64,000 bases of DNA from Charina bottae (GCA_023362775.1 JALMGJ010000004.1:35976929-36040928), one strand, 5' to 3'. Numbered from the stretch's first letter, positions 22,840-35,001 are shown. The notes: generated by a model not told the origin, from the sequence alone. A program made the numbers and translations.

Positions 22840-24765
22840 GAGCCTCGTACGTGGTTTTTCTTCTTTCCAGGGAATTGCGCTGGCTTCAGATCCCGAAGGA
22901 GCTGAGCAGAGCCGGCCCTTCCCTATTTGTGTAATGTTGATCCGGGGACGGGAGATAACTCTCCCCGCCCCCGCGTATTCGTGACAGATGAAAGAGGAAG
23001 GATTACAAGTTTGAGGCTGCAAATATGGATCCTAGGTGCACCGCTTCCCTTTCCCATTCATGGAGGTTGCTTCTGAATACAGTTTACACCCAGACGAGTA
23101 AATAGAAGGGTTCGATCTCAGTCCTCATCCTTAATCTATTTAGTTGGAACTATTAATAGTGGGCACCTTGATGAGATTTCTGTGGTTGACTTTGCCTCAT
23201 GTAAACAGGCTTCAGATCATAGCTATGCAGCAGATCCTACATTTATTTGGAAATAAATTCATTTGATCCAGTGTGGCTTATTGCCAAGACAGATGTTCAT
23301 TGGATTGCTTCTCCAAGAATTATTGTTTCTCTTTAATTCAACTTTTTCATTTACTTTTCATTCTCCCATTACTAACATTCAAGCAATGCATACTTTTATA
23401 GTGAAGATTTCACTTCAACAGATAATTTGCATCCTGTAGTTTAAGTCTGAAGAAATTAATGTGGTAGCAACTATTAAAATTAATCACCAGTTTTTTTCCC
23501 CCAAGGCTTATCTTGATTTTTTTTTTCTATTTAAGAAAAGTTTCATCAATTGTTGTTGAGAGGCAGCAACAGATTGCAATCAAGAGGATCTTTTCATTAA
23601 ACTATCTTATTAAATCTAAGTGTATTGTATAGAAGCTTGTCCCATTGACTTTACTGGAGCTCATTTCTCAGAGACTGCATTTAGAATGATTCCTCAATGG
23701 AATGGAAGTTGGTTGCAACTAAACACATTTCAATTGCGAGAGTAAGCCTGTATCCTGAGGAACATATATTGGCAAGTTACTTCTATTGAATGCCAACAGC
23801 ACATGCAGTGGAATTGGAATGCCAATTTGAACTTCATTCTGCATTTGTTCAGGGTTATTGGCCTATAGAAGAGATCCCCCCACACACCCCTGACATGGTA
23901 TATTTAGAAAAACCACACTGTAAACAGATTGACATTCACATTTTATGATGCTTCTTCTGCATGTAATATCTCTGCAGTCCTGGTTTAAGTATTGTTTACA
24001 AGCTCTCCTTTCTAGAGCTTTCTAGTCACCGATCAGTCATGGGTCTGATAATCTATCTCATGATTTGCACTGAGGTCCTAAGAAAAAGCCCTTGAGGCAT
24101 GTTCTACATTATTGTCCCCAGCAGGTAGTCATTGCTAGCTTGTCTTGGGTTTCTTGATCACCCTGATACAATTTGCACTTTGTTAACTCAAAAGTGAAAA
24201 CTTCATGTAAAATAGTAGGGCCTGATTGGTTTATTGTGTTGCATTAGCAGATGCTGAGCAATAATAATAAGAGAAATAAATCTAAGCAAAGGGAAATGAA
24301 TCACATTTTGTTTAGCATAAATATTGGATTTTCCTTGAAGTGCTAGCTGGCTGTGACAGTTCTGTGTATAAAATTAAAAAGGCAAGAAAAACATAATTGT
24401 AACAAGTTACACAATTTATAAAATCGCACATTTGCATGCTTTTCTGTTACTCTTGATAAATATAGATATTTTGCATAAAATGTCAGGTGCATTTATTCAG
24501 ATTATTTTAGTGTTACTAGTCGTGGAGTTAGTCATAAATTATGAGGCACAGAAGCCCTTAGCACCATATGGAAACTTTCTACCTGGCTTTATGTTATAAT
24601 GGCCAGAAACCAAATTAAACAGAAGAACAGAGAGTTGTGCATCCTCTATCACAGGAAAAGGTTTGATATAAAACTACAGATAGTCTTGAATATTGCAGCT
24701 CCCTGGATTAGGCGAGATCAGCTAAACTTTTCAAATTGGCATGCTGCGTTATAATGTTCTCTGCT
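22840..24765. other. Intron 1, no repeat recognised
   Basis: Apparently non-repetitive A+T-rich DNA next to the promoter. It is the longest repeat-poor stretch of the intron and could hold regulatory sequence, but nothing specific can be shown. Confidence 0.45.
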
Positions 24766-24767
24766 TT

Positions 24768-26235
24768 ATTCTAGAATCAAAGAATTGGAAAGGGCCATTC
24801 AGGCCATATGAATCCACCCCTACCCCACCCCCATCAGTGCATGAATTCATGTTAACCCTCCCTGACAGATGCCTCCCCAGCCTCCACTTGAACAAATCAG
24901 TGAAGAGGAGCCCATCACCTCTGGCTTGTAGCTTAAATCCATTATTCTGTGTCCTTCAGTCTGAAGCAAAACAGAGCCTTCTTATATGTGACATCCTTTT
25001 AGATCCTTCAAAAATGCTATCATATCTCCTTTTACTAACTCTTCTTTTCTCAAGGCCAAACACTCCCAATTCCTTCAATCTTTCTTTATGGGATCATTTT
25101 CTAGCCCCCAGATCATTCTTATCCCTCTTCTGTGACCATGTTGCAGTTTGTTGGAATGCTTCTTAAAGTGTGGTTCCCAGACTTGGGTACAGTGCTTCAA
25201 TTGTGCTTTGTCCTGCATTGAATTATAGTGGACATAATTACTTTGGATGGTCTTGACACTGTCTTTCTGTTAATTCAGCAGAAATGTCCCTTTTTTGCAG
25301 CAATATCACCATGCTATATTATATTTAATTTTTCATTAACTGCTATTGCAAGACTTTTTTTTCCACAAAAACTGTTACCAAATCAGGTATCCCCTATCCT
25401 ATACTTGTGCATTTGATTTTTCTTTCCTACAAGTGTATAACTTTGCATTTGTCTCTGTTAATTTTAATTCTGTTATTTTCAGCCTGTTTCTCTAACCTGT
25501 TAACGATTGTTTTGAATTACATTTCTGACTTCTAAGATGTTAGTTATCTCAAACAACTTCGTGGCATTGCTAATTTGGTAAGCATTTCCTCTATTGTTTC
25601 CTCCAAGTCTTTAATAGTAATGTTGAACAGTACAATATCTAAAACTGAAGTCATTCACTCCAGTTTGATTTGGGATCATTGTTGAGTGCTTTTTTGAGAA
25701 CAATTTTCAAGGAGCTATATATCTACTTGTCATCCATCCAGTTCCCACTTAACAGTTTCCTAATCAGAAAGAATTGGGGTATATTGTTAAATGCTTTGCT
25801 GAAATCAAGTTATATTTTTATTGATTTTAAACTTTTTATTGTGAACTGCCCAGGGTCCCTCCTTGTGAGGGAGATGGGCGGGATATAAATGTGATAAATA
25901 ATAAAATAAAATATCCTGTCTATAGCATTTCCACCATCTACCAAGGAAGATGCCCAATCATAAAATGAGACAACATTAGTCTGGCAAGATTTATTTTTGA
26001 CAAATCCATACTTATTTCTGGTAGTTGCCAGACATTTTCAAAAACTTGCAGATTATTTATGATCTGCTCTAGATATTGGTGTCAGATTGCTGATCTATAG
26101 TTCCAGCCTCTTCCTTTTTCTCCTTGTAGAAAATAGGAATAACATCTTCCTCCAGTCATCTAGCATTTCACTGGTTCTCCAGGTTTTCTCCAGATAATAT
26201 ATAAAGGTTCATCAGCAAAGACCTTCAGTACATTA
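24768..26235 (-). mobile_element. CR1 LINE remnant (3' part)
   Basis: Opens with the antisense CR1 end (AATCAAAGAATTGGAAAGGG CC) and follows the antisense CR1 order: CTTCAAAAATGCTATCATAT, TCAAGGCCAAACACTCCCA, GCAGCAATATCACC, TTTGCTGAAATCAAG, TTAGTCTGGCAAGATTTATT and TTTGACAAATCCATACTT. An insertion at about 25835-25920 interrupts it. No coding frame survives. Confidence 0.85.
25835..25920 (+). mobile_element. L2-type LINE tail inserted in CR1
   Basis: GTGAACTGCCCAGGGTCCCT, GAGGGAGATGGGCGGGATAT and an AATAAAATAAAAT tail interrupt the antisense CR1 reading, which resumes with ATCCTGTCTATAGCATTTCC. Confidence 0.7.
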
Positions 26236-26743
26236 GGATGTTATTCATTTCATCTTAAATATGCATTTTTCTTTTCCTGTTATTTTGAACAATAATGATA
26301 TCAATTGTATACTTTTGTTATCATATTCATTATGGGAACCATCCCACCAGATCTCTGTTGTACCTATTAAATTTTATTTAATATAATTCTGGGGTATAAA
26401 GTATTATAGTACTATATACTTTAGTAATTTAATTTCTAGGAGAATTTGGACACTGTTGAGTCCTATTGCTTATTTAAGTGAACTGAAACCAGATTTTAAA
26501 ATTATACAGGCTATCTGAAAGAAGTAACACATAGAAACAAAATGTTTAAGATATAAGGACTTTATAGAATTCCAGTTGTGAAGGATAAAATATGTTCAGA
26601 GTTCATATGGGCACACATGTAGCACCTGTTAGAAACATCTTAAACAAAAATTGTCTTTTCCTAGACCAGCTGCAGAGGGCATCCATGTGATTCCAGAAAT
26701 GTTGCAGCTAATTTAAGGGTTTCCTAACAGGTGCTTCATGTAT

Positions 26744-27060
26744 TGGGTGCTCAGCAGTTAAGATGCCAGGCTTGTCTATCAGAAGGTCGCAAGTTTGGAG
26801 GTTCGAGACCCTAGCCCCGCGTGACGGAGTGAGCTCCCGCACTCGCCCCAGCACTTGCCAACCTAACAATTCGAAAGCATGCAAATGCAAGTAGATGAAT
26901 AGGTACCACTTCGGTGGGAAGGTAACAGCGTTCCACATGCGTCATGCCGGTCACATGACCGCGGAAGCGTCTTTGGACAACGCTGGCTCTTCGGCTAAGA
27001 AACGGAGATGAGCACCGGCCCCTAGAGTCGGACACGACTGTGTGGGGGAACCTTTACCTT
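26744..27060 (+). mobile_element. Sauria-type SINE, full length
   Basis: The tRNA-like head has an A box (GGTGCTCAGCAGTTAAG) and B box (GGTTCGAGACC). The body includes GCAAATGCAAGTAGATGAAT and CCGCGGAAGCGTCTTTGG, and it ends CCTAGAGTCGGACACGACTG ... CCTTTACCTT, the Bov-B-related tail. A 12-bp target duplication TGCTTCATGTAT flanks it (26732-26743 and 27061-27072). Confidence 0.95.
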
Positions 27061-27159
27061 TGCTTCATGTATGCCTATGTGCACTCTGAATCACATTTTG
27101 CCCTTTGAATATGGATCTTTGCAGAGCCCTATAAGAACTATATTTAGATCTGGCATTAT

Positions 27160-27245
27160 TTATTCATTTGATTTATATCCCACCTTTATAGCCTGGTGTA
27201 TACCCAAAACAGCTAACAGAAGATAATATAAGCCATAAGGGTATA
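27160..27245 (-). mobile_element. Short SINE or LINE tail
   Basis: GATTTATATCCCACCTTTAT is the antisense of the common ATAAAGGTGGGATATAAATC tail of CORE-SINEs and L2. Confidence 0.5.
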
Positions 27246-27403
27246 CATTAAAATGATTAGTAAAATTGATCCTAAGATAGTGTAACCTTGTGAAATCCTT
27301 GTGAAAAAAAAAATCTTTACAGGCTTTTTAAATATTGGGTCTGGGGCCGCAAAAAAATGCAACAGTTTGGTCTAACAGAGACCCAGTTTGGTCTAGAGCC
27401 AGT

Positions 27404-27635
27404 TTGGTCTAGTGGTTAAGGCAATGGGCTAGAAACCAGGAGTCTGTGAGTTCTAGTCCCGCCTTAGGCATGAAAGCCGGCTGGGTGACCTTGGGCCAGT
27501 CACTCTCTCTCAGCCCAACTCACCTCACAGGGTTGCTGTTGTGGGGAAAACAGGAGGAGGAAGGAGTATTAGGTATGTTCCCCACCTTGAGTTATTTATA
27601 AAAAAATAATAAAGGCGGGATAAAAAATCTAAAAA
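27404..27635 (+). mobile_element. CORE-SINE with LINE-type tail, full length
   Basis: Complete head (CCAGTTTGGTCTAGTGG then TTAAGGCAATGGGC), B-box-like GAGTTCTAGTCCCGC, core GGCTGGGTGACCTTGGGCCA and tail AATAATAAAGGCGGGATA. A partial repeat of CAGTTTGGTCTA lies just upstream (27363-27400). Confidence 0.92.
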
Positions 27636-27879
27636 AAAGACATGTCTTCTTTTCAAACCAGAAAGACAGGACTCTGACAACAGAGGCTTCTTCAAAAGAA
27701 TATCTTCTGCATGTCTTAACAGTTGCATAAGTTCAAAATGGAAGAGATGGACTCTCAGATAGTCAGGGCGTAAATGGTTTAACATTTTAATTTAATTGGA
27801 CAATATTCACACCTTAAAATAAATCTGGTGAGCAATTTATAAATGTACAGATATTTCAAAATAGATATCTTGAACCAGT

Positions 27880-28365
27880 TAGCATCCTAGCTGCAACGTT
27901 TTATATCAGTTGCAAATTCCTAACACTTTTCCAGGGTAACCCCATGTAAAGCATATTATTGTATCAAGATGGAATGTAATCAAGGCATGTATAATGGTTG
28001 CTAGGTCTGACTAGCTTAGAAAAGGTCGCACCAGGCATAATTGTGCAAAAGCAGTGTAGCCACCGCCAGTGACTCCAGTAGCACCTGAAAATTCAAGTGC
28101 ACTCCCAGATTGTGAACCTACTTTTTCAGAGGGAGCAAAACTCCTTCTAAAACAGGCTGAACTTCCATCTTCAAATCCAATTTCCTAATTAGGAACTACT
28201 CCTCTTTCAGCTTGTTCTGTCCCATTATCCAACTGAGACAATCTTTAAGAGTACAAATTGCTTTGTTAAAGTTGAATGGTAAGGACTAATAGAGCTCCAG
28301 ATACTAATGATACTGCATGCCAAAACTCCAGATGACACCTCTCAGCTGATTCATGTATATACAGT
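27880..28365 (-). mobile_element. L2-clade LINE remnant
   Basis: Near 28300-28360, CATGCCAAAACTCCAGATGA, CACCTCTCAGCTGATTCATG is the antisense of the L2 RT block encoding YMKPLGEVIRSFG. Upstream text (AGCACCTGAAAATTCAAGTG, GGCTGAACTTCCATCTTC) fits the same common reptile repeat. Confidence 0.55.
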
Positions 28366-28369
28366 AGAA

Positions 28370-28563
28370 CAGGGCTTTCTAAAGTTTTCCCGCGGTGACA
28401 CACCAACCGCCGTTGGTGTGTCGCCGCGGGAAAACCCGGAAGTGCTGCTGTTGTGGCAGCGCGCAAAAACCCGGAAGCGCTGCTGCCGCTCTCAGTTTTT
28501 GCACGCCGCCGTTGGTGTGTCGCCGCGGGAAAACTGTCGCGACACACAGTTTGGAAAGCTCTG
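28370..28563 (-). mobile_element. G+C-rich hAT-like MITE, copy 4
   Basis: Perfect duplication CAGTAGAA at 28362-28369 and 28564-28571. Contains TTTTCCCGCGG at the B end, one CCGCGGGAAAACCCGGAAG module and end A at the right. The shortest copy, missing part of the A-side interior. Confidence 0.92.
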
Positions 28564-28574
28564 CAGTAGAAGGT

Positions 28575-29284
28575 AAGATGTAATACTATGGAATATCATA
28601 AGTTATGATAGGGATATCATGATCAATGTTATTCAGGAAAAGGAGCAGTTTCTGGTGTTGCTCATCTCCCAAGACAACCAAAAAAAGTCCTTGTGAAGAT
28701 CAAAATGGGTTCTGTCAAAATGGATGAAATAACAAAGAACAATTTTACAATTTTACCTAATAATTGAATGGATTTGAGAAAGTATTTCATACTTAGTAAT
28801 GAAAATAGTATGAAATTTGCAAAATAGAAGTAATTGTGCAGAACATAGTGATATAAATACAAAAATAATACACACTTTGGACTGAGTCGCATTGATAAGT
28901 CCTTTATGCATTTCTACGTGAGGGTTTTGTACAATACATACTTTCAAAGATATCACTAGATTCAGATCAGGACCTGACAATCTTTCATCTTTAGCAACAG
29001 TGTATCTTAACATATTTGGTCAGCAATTTGAAGATAGAACAAATGTTTTTAAAGGGAATCAGTTTATTCCAGATTCAGTATATATGAGCCAAGTATGTAA
29101 ATAGGTTCTTTATAAGGAATATTAGTAAACAAGTTATAATTTTAGATTCATAGCATACATGGAAGGCAGAGATCTTAATCATGTTAGCTGGTGGACACAT
29201 TTGAATTTAGCAGACATGTTGTAGGTCTGTGGTAGAACAACATGCCCATTCACAAAATACTTGTTTTATTGGATATAAATGGTA
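28575..29284. other. Intron 1, nothing recognised
   Basis: A+T-rich, no motif. Confidence 0.5.
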
Positions 29285-29289
29285 CAAAG

Positions 29290-29757
29290 TGTAGGGGTTC
29301 TGAAATGCTAGTAACAGAAAAATACCACGCAGCATTTAGCAGAGTTTTAGCAGAGTGGAAGCGTGTGGCAACTTGCACAAAGGCTCAATTAAGTTCAGAG
29401 AAATAAAGACTCTTTACACATTTAGTCAGTGTAAAAAGGAAAATAAAGATTGCTTACATTTTATTTGCAGATCTTGTTACAAGCAGTTTCATTGTTGAAA
29501 CGGTCCATGCGTGCAAGCAAGTTGTTCTGACCAAACCCGCTTTTGGTGGATTTGCTGGGTGCAAGTATGAGCCATGAGGAGAGAGAAGGTAAAAAATTTC
29601 CTCCCTCATGGACGTCCAAGGAGAGAAGAGAAAGAGGAAACAGGAAACCGGGATACAAGCCCCTCCCACACAAAGCAGCAAAGCTAGGTTGCAGCAGAGC
29701 CGCCCCTCCCTTGTGTTTGTGTGAGACAGGCTTGGTTGAAACCCCATATTTCCAACA
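29290..29757 (-). mobile_element. Solo LTR, 468 bp
   Basis: The plus strand begins TGTAGGGGTTCTG and ends TTTCCAACA, so the minus-strand element is TGTTGGAAA...CCCCTACA. The 5-bp duplication CAAAG lies at 29285-29289 and 29758-29762. Polyadenylation signals AATAAAATG (about 29455) and an AATAAAGA-like partner sit two thirds along on the minus strand, as in retroviral LTRs. No viral genes are present; it is a recombination relic. Confidence 0.8.
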
Positions 29758-29769
29758 CAAAGCACCAAT

Positions 29770-30300
29770 GTACTAAAATTCTATCTCCTCACCAAGACAC
29801 TTTCTACTACTACTGCTTAATTTTTTTTCTTTTTTTCTGGGCAAGTAGGCACCTTTAACAAAGTACTGGGTTACAACCATCACCATTTTTATGTTCTAAG
29901 AAAGCTTATGGATCAAATTTAGGTCTCACAGATAATTTTGGAAACAAGGTAATGCTGTTTTTGGTACTTTGCTTTACAGTATGCCAGTTTCCCATTTTTT
30001 TATACAAATATTTTTTTGGAAATATGTAAGAAGTCAATGGGGAAGGAAGCCAGGTGAACACAAAGGTGGTTAACATGCATTGGTTCCCAGCCACTGCATT
30101 GGAAACCCTATCTGTAAGGTATCTATAGTAAAATAATACATATGAGAAATCAAATTTTATTATGAGGATCTTACTTAAATGGAAGTTTAGAATATGGTGA
30201 CTTTGTCAGGAATCTGCTGGAAATCAAGAAGCTAAACTGTAAGAAGTATAGGTGTCTGGGATGGAAAATAATTACCCATCTGGTATATGAGGTGCAAGTA
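29770..30300. other. Intron 1, nothing recognised
   Basis: A+T-rich, no motif. Confidence 0.45.
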
Positions 30301-30302
30301 GA

Positions 30303-30372
30303 GCAGTGTTTCTCAACCTTGGCAACTTTAAGACGTGTGGACTTCAACTCCCAGAATTCCACAGCCAGCCAT
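30303..30372. mobile_element. Half of a palindromic hAT-like MITE
   Basis: AGTGTTTCTCAACCTTGGCA, TGTGGACTTCAACTCCCAGA and ATTCCACAGCCAGCCATG form the left arm of a common squamate foldback MITE; the right arm is absent. Confidence 0.6.
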
Positions 30373-30735
30373 GAGAGAGAAACATTTGAGACTGATAAAT
30401 GCTGATTTTATATTCAACTGAGCCAATGAAAACCTTGAGTCATTCTGAACTTGGCATTCAGCACAATGTGGCCCAGGTTAGTGCAGAAAGAAATAACAAC
30501 ATGGGTCAGATATGAGATCAGTTATATCTCTTTGGAGGCCTCTGGGAAGATGTGTAAGAAGTAAAAGATATGTAACTCAATTCTTCCTAAATCAGCAAAA
30601 GCATATATTTTTATTGATTAATTCCATATTTTTCTTGTCAGCTTTGCATGAAGGATTGTTACTTATTGAAAGTTCACAAGACGGAATGACTTCATTACTG
30701 AATCTTTTGCCAGTATTCAGTTGCAACATCTAAAC

Positions 30736-30969
30736 CAGTGCTTTCCAAACTCCCGCCATTGGCAACACACCAGTGGCAGCGGTGGCGCACGCGGCGGTGT
30801 GCACGGTGGCGGTGGCGGCCTCTTTTTTTCCGCTAAAACCCAGAGGTGCTGATGGTGCGCCGCTGCCTCCGCGCGCATCACTGCAGGGGCGGCGGCAACG
30901 CGCCATCACCACTTCCGGGTTTTGTCGCAACACACTAAAGTGTCGCGACACACAGTTTGGAAAGCTATG
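30736..30969 (-). mobile_element. G+C-rich hAT-like MITE, copy 5
   Basis: Perfect duplication ATCTAAAC at 30728-30735 and 30970-30977. The B end is the short variant (CAGTGCTTTCCAAACTCCCG); the A end carries AAAGTGTCGCGACACACAG. Confidence 0.92.
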
Positions 30970-31361
30970 ATCTAAACAATAAGCTTAAGAAATTCATCTT
31001 GATTCCTAATGAACATATGCCTATTGATTGCTCAGAAACAAAACTTGAGTTCAGGAAAAAAAAATCAGATAGGCAAATCTGAGCATGTGCAGAATACCCT
31101 TTCTAATTCAACCCCTCCATAAAATTTTATGAGAAAAAAACCAGTATGAAAAGCAAAATAGGAATTTAGCAATCTAATTTGGCCTTTAAATGCAGCAGCT
31201 TTATCCCTCAGGTTGTAAATCAGTCTTTGCATATTCCAAATGTTTTAAAGCTAATAAGATATTACTAGTCCATTTTTCATATTTTATCCTGTTTTTGTGG
31301 GGGGGGGGGAGAGGGCTTTTACACTAGTTTGGGAAGTATGCTTAGCAGGATGCCATACATT

Positions 31362-32905
31362 TGTTGTTGTTCAGTCGTTTAGTCGTGTCCGACTCTTCGT
31401 GACCTCATGGACCATAGCACGCCAGGCCTTCCTGTCCTCCACTGTCTCTCGGAGTTTACTCAAATTCATGTTCATTACATCAGTGATGCTATCTAACCAT
31501 CTCATCCTCTGCCGTCCCTTTCTTCTTTTGCCTTCAGTCTTTCCCAGCATCAGGGTCTTTTCCAGTGAGTCCTCTCTTCGCATTAGGTGGCCAAAGTATT
31601 TGAGCTTCAGCTTCAGCATCTGTCCTTCCAATGAGCAGTCAGGGTTGATTTCCTTTAGGATTGACTGGTTTGACCTCCTTGCAGTCCAAGGGACTCTCAA
31701 GAGTCTTCTCCAGCACCACAGTTCGAAAGCACCAATTCTTCGGTGCTCAGCCTTCCTTATGGTCCAACTCTCACAGCCATACATTACTACTGGAAAAACC
31801 ATAGCTTTAACTATACGGACCTTTGTCGGCAAGGTGATGTCTCTGCTTTTTAATATGCTGTCTAGGTTTGCCATAGCTTTCCTCCCAAGGAGCAAGCGTC
31901 TTTTAATTTCATGGCTGCAGTCACCGTCTGCGGTGATCTTGGAGCCCAAGAAAATAAAATCTGTCACTGCTTCCATTTCTTCACCTTCTATTTGCCAGGA
32001 AGTGATGGGACCAGATGCCATGAACTGGGTTTTTTTAATGTTGAGTTTCAAGCCAGCTTTTGCACTCTCCTCTTTCACCCTCATCAAGAGGCTCTTTAGT
32101 TCCTCTTCACTTTCTGCCATTAGGGTGGTATCGTCTGCATATCTGAGGTTGTTGATATTTCTCCCGGCAATCTTAACTCCGGCTTGTGATTCATCCAGCC
32201 CGGCATTTCTCATGATGTACTCTGCATATAAGTTAAATAAGCACGGTGATAATATACAGCCTTGTCGTACTCCTTTCCCAATTTTGAACCAGTCGGTTGT
32301 TCCATGTCCGGTTCTAACTGTTGCTTCTTGACCCGCATACAGGTTTCTCAGGAGACAGGTAAGGTGGTCTGGTACTCCCATCTCTTTAAGACTTTGCCAC
32401 AGTTTGTTGTGATCCACACAATCAAAGGCTTTAGCGTAGTCAATGAAGCAGAAGTACTGTAGATGTTTTTCTGGACTCTCTTGCTTTTTCCATGATCCAG
32501 CGAATGTTGGCAATCTGATCTCTAGTTCCTCTGCCTCTTCGAAACCCAGCTTGCACTTCTGGTAGTTCTCGGTTCACATACTGCTGAAGCCTAGCTTGTA
32601 GGATTTTGAGCATAACCTTGCTAGCATGTGAAATGAGCGCAATTGTACGGTAGTTTGAACATTCTTTGGCATTGCCTTTCTTTGGAATTGGAACGTAAAC
32701 TGACCTGTTCCAATCCTGTGGCCACTGTTGTGTTTTCCAAATTTGTTGGCATATTGAGTGCAGCACTTTAACAGCATCATCTTTTAGGATTTTAAATAGC
32801 TCAGCTGGGATACTGTCTTCTCCGCTAGCTTTGTTGTTAGTAATGCATTTAGATTGATCTAAATTTACATGTGCTAGCTCCTGTTGTTTGTGTTTGAACA
32901 AACCA
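31362..32905 (-). mobile_element. Bov-B (RTE) LINE, 5' truncated, one frameshift
   Basis: Two overlapping frames (32440-32901 and 31371-32513) encode the RT without the endonuclease. The first gives DSIPAELFKILKDDAVKVL, SVYVPIPKKGNAKECSNYR and EVQAGFRRGRGTRDQIANI. The second gives FCFIDYAKAFDCVDHNKLW, KGVRQGCILSPCLFNLYAE, LRYADDTTLMAESEEELKS with the YADD triad intact, and stops after VTKSRTRLND. A frameshift separates finger and palm near 32480. The 3' end abuts a TTGTTGTTG tract. Closer to the classic Bov-B sequence than the copy at 14504. Truncation and frameshift make it inactive. Confidence 0.95.
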
Positions 32906-32973
32906 GAAATGCAAGGTCAAATACTTCAAATACTTTCTAGATTCAAAGGAGTAGAATGTTGGCAATTTGCTTA

Positions 32974-33305
32974 AAGTAAAGGTAAAGGTTCCCCAACACA
33001 GTCTTGTCGGACTCTAGGGGCCGGTGCTCATCTCCGTTTGTTAGCTGAAGAGCCAGTGTTGTCCGAAGATGCTTCCATGGTCATGTGGCTGGCATGATGC
33101 ATGTGGAACGCTGTTACCTTCCCACCGAAGTGGTACCTATTGATCTACTTGCATTTGCATGCTTTCGAATTGCTAGTTTGGCAAGAGCTGGGTCGAGTGC
33201 GGGACCTCACTCCGTCACACAGGGCTAGGGTCTCAAACCTCCGAACTTGCGACCTTCTGATCAACAAGCCTGGCGTCTTAACCGCTGAGCCACTGCGCCC
33301 CCTGT
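32974..33305 (-). mobile_element. Sauria-type SINE, full length
   Basis: The antisense of the same family, from the tail (AAGTAAAGGTAAAGGTTCCC) to the tRNA-like head. The target duplications GGCAATTTGCTTA (32961-32973) and GGCAATTAGCTTA (33306-33318) differ at one base. Confidence 0.94.
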
Positions 33306-33319
33306 GGCAATTAGCTTAC

Positions 33320-34150
33320 CATCTGGGAATTGTGGAAAATCTAATTTTCATCCAAGATCTGTGCCCAGCCTATAGATTAAACTGGGATTGCAGTGCATAA
33401 TCTATAAAATTGTGGTTATTAATTTGTGTAGGTGTGCCTTAAAGAATAAACAAACAAATAAAACAGGTTCCTTCCCTTCGTCCAAGGAATACATAATATA
33501 TTTCTCAATTGAGAGAGTAAATGTAGATGCAAATACTTGGACTTTGTTCTGGTTAAAATGAAATGAGATGTTACCAGTGAACAGGAATCCACATGTCCAT
33601 CAAGGAATATTGGATGGATTGTGTGGCAAGAGTTAACAAGGGAAGTTGTTAGTAGAATAGTGTATCTTTAAATGTTGAAATATTGTGGGGGTTTTTAAGC
33701 TAGAGATTCACTGTTTTTTCTTCTTTTTATTAATTGCAGTTGGATTGGACAAAAAAAATCAATCCCACAAATATAGAATAAAGGGAATGGGAGGAACAAT
33801 GCAAGAAAATGAGTCTGCAGTAGGAAAAAGCTACTGTATTTATAAAAATAAAATATTTCAATTATTTAATTATCTTCAGTCTTAACAGAATTACTATTGT
33901 ATAGTTGCTTTAGAATTAATAAGAATGAACTTCAAGAAGAGTAGTGCTAGTTAAAGAATAAATCACTAGTATTGGTTTATTGACAGGCTTAGAAAAAAAC
34001 AGGGTGTCACCAGATAAGATGAAGAGATATGATCATCTCTGAACCTTCTGGTCCCCCCTCCCTTTCCCAGACCAACTTTGAACTGTGTCATAGAGGAAGG
34101 ATTTTATATTAGGGATGAGCATGAAATAGCAAATGTGTTTTGTTTTGAGC
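33320..34150. other. Intron 1, nothing recognised
   Basis: A+T-rich, no motif. Confidence 0.5.
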
Positions 34151-34158
34151 TGCTACAG

Positions 34159-34444
34159 CAGAGCTTTCCAAACTGTGTGTCGGGACATGTTAGTGTGTCA
34201 GCTGCAGTGTCTGGCTGTGTCGCGGCTGCTGCTGCCTCCGAGCCCTGCCAGGATTCCGCGCAGGTCCTAGTGCCTGCCTTGTGCCTTGCTGCCTCCAAAC
34301 CTGCTGTGATTCCGTGCAGGTCCTAGTGCCTGCCTTGTTCCCTGATGTAAGAGTGTGTCGCGAAATGATGTACTGTTGTAAGAGTGTGTCTCGAAATGAT
34401 GCATGTCTAAAGTGTCACCAACATGAAAAGTTTGGAAAGCTCTG
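34159..34444 (+). mobile_element. hAT-like MITE, copy 6 (divergent interior)
   Basis: Ends CAGAGCTTTCCAAACTG and AAAGTTTGGAAAGCTCTG fit the family, but the interior is built from a repeated CAGGTCCTAGTGCCTGCCTT block (two copies, at 34260 and 34317) instead of GCGG modules. Flanking 8-mers TGCTACAG and CTCTATTG do not match well. Confidence 0.75.
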
Positions 34445-34543
34445 CTCTATTGTCTTCAGTTTTTTTTCTTTATTTTAATATAAGGGGGAGGAGTAACTGT
34501 ACTTAGTGATTTTTATTATGTGTTAAAGTGGAATGACTTATAG

Positions 34544-34884
34544 CAGAGCTTTCCAAACTGTGTGTCGGGACTCGTTAGTGTGTCGGCTGCAGTGTCTGGG
34601 TGTGTCGTGGCTGCTGCTGCCTCATGGCTTCCACGCAGGTCCTAGTGCCTGCCTTGTGCCTTGCTGCCTCCAAACCTGCCCTGCCAGGATTCCACGCAGG
34701 TCCTAGTGCCTGCCTTGTGCCTTGCTGCCTCCAAACCTGCTGTGATTCCGTGCAGGTCCTAGTGCCTGCCTTGTTCCCTGCTGTAAGAGTGTGTCGTGAA
34801 ATGGTGCCCTGCTGTAAGAGTGTGTCACGAAATGATGCATGTCTAAAAAGTGTGTCACCAACATGAAAAGTTTGGAAAGCTCTG
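34544..34884 (+). mobile_element. hAT-like MITE, copy 7 (divergent interior)
   Basis: Same subtype as copy 6, 100 bp away, with three CAGGTCCTAGTGCCTGCCTT blocks spaced about 60 bp (34636, 34697, 34755). No clear 8-bp duplication, so one of the pair may have arisen by local duplication rather than transposition. Confidence 0.75.
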
Positions 34885-34956
34885 TGCCACAGAATAAAGC
34901 TCACATGTTCATAAGTATTCACTTGAGGCAGAAATGATCAGGTGCGCGCGCACGCA

Positions 34957-34957
34957 C

Positions 34958-35000
<43 letters not shown>
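34957..35000. repeat. (CTAT)n microsatellite
   Basis: About eleven uninterrupted CTAT units. Confidence 0.95.
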
Positions 35001-35001
<1 letters not shown>

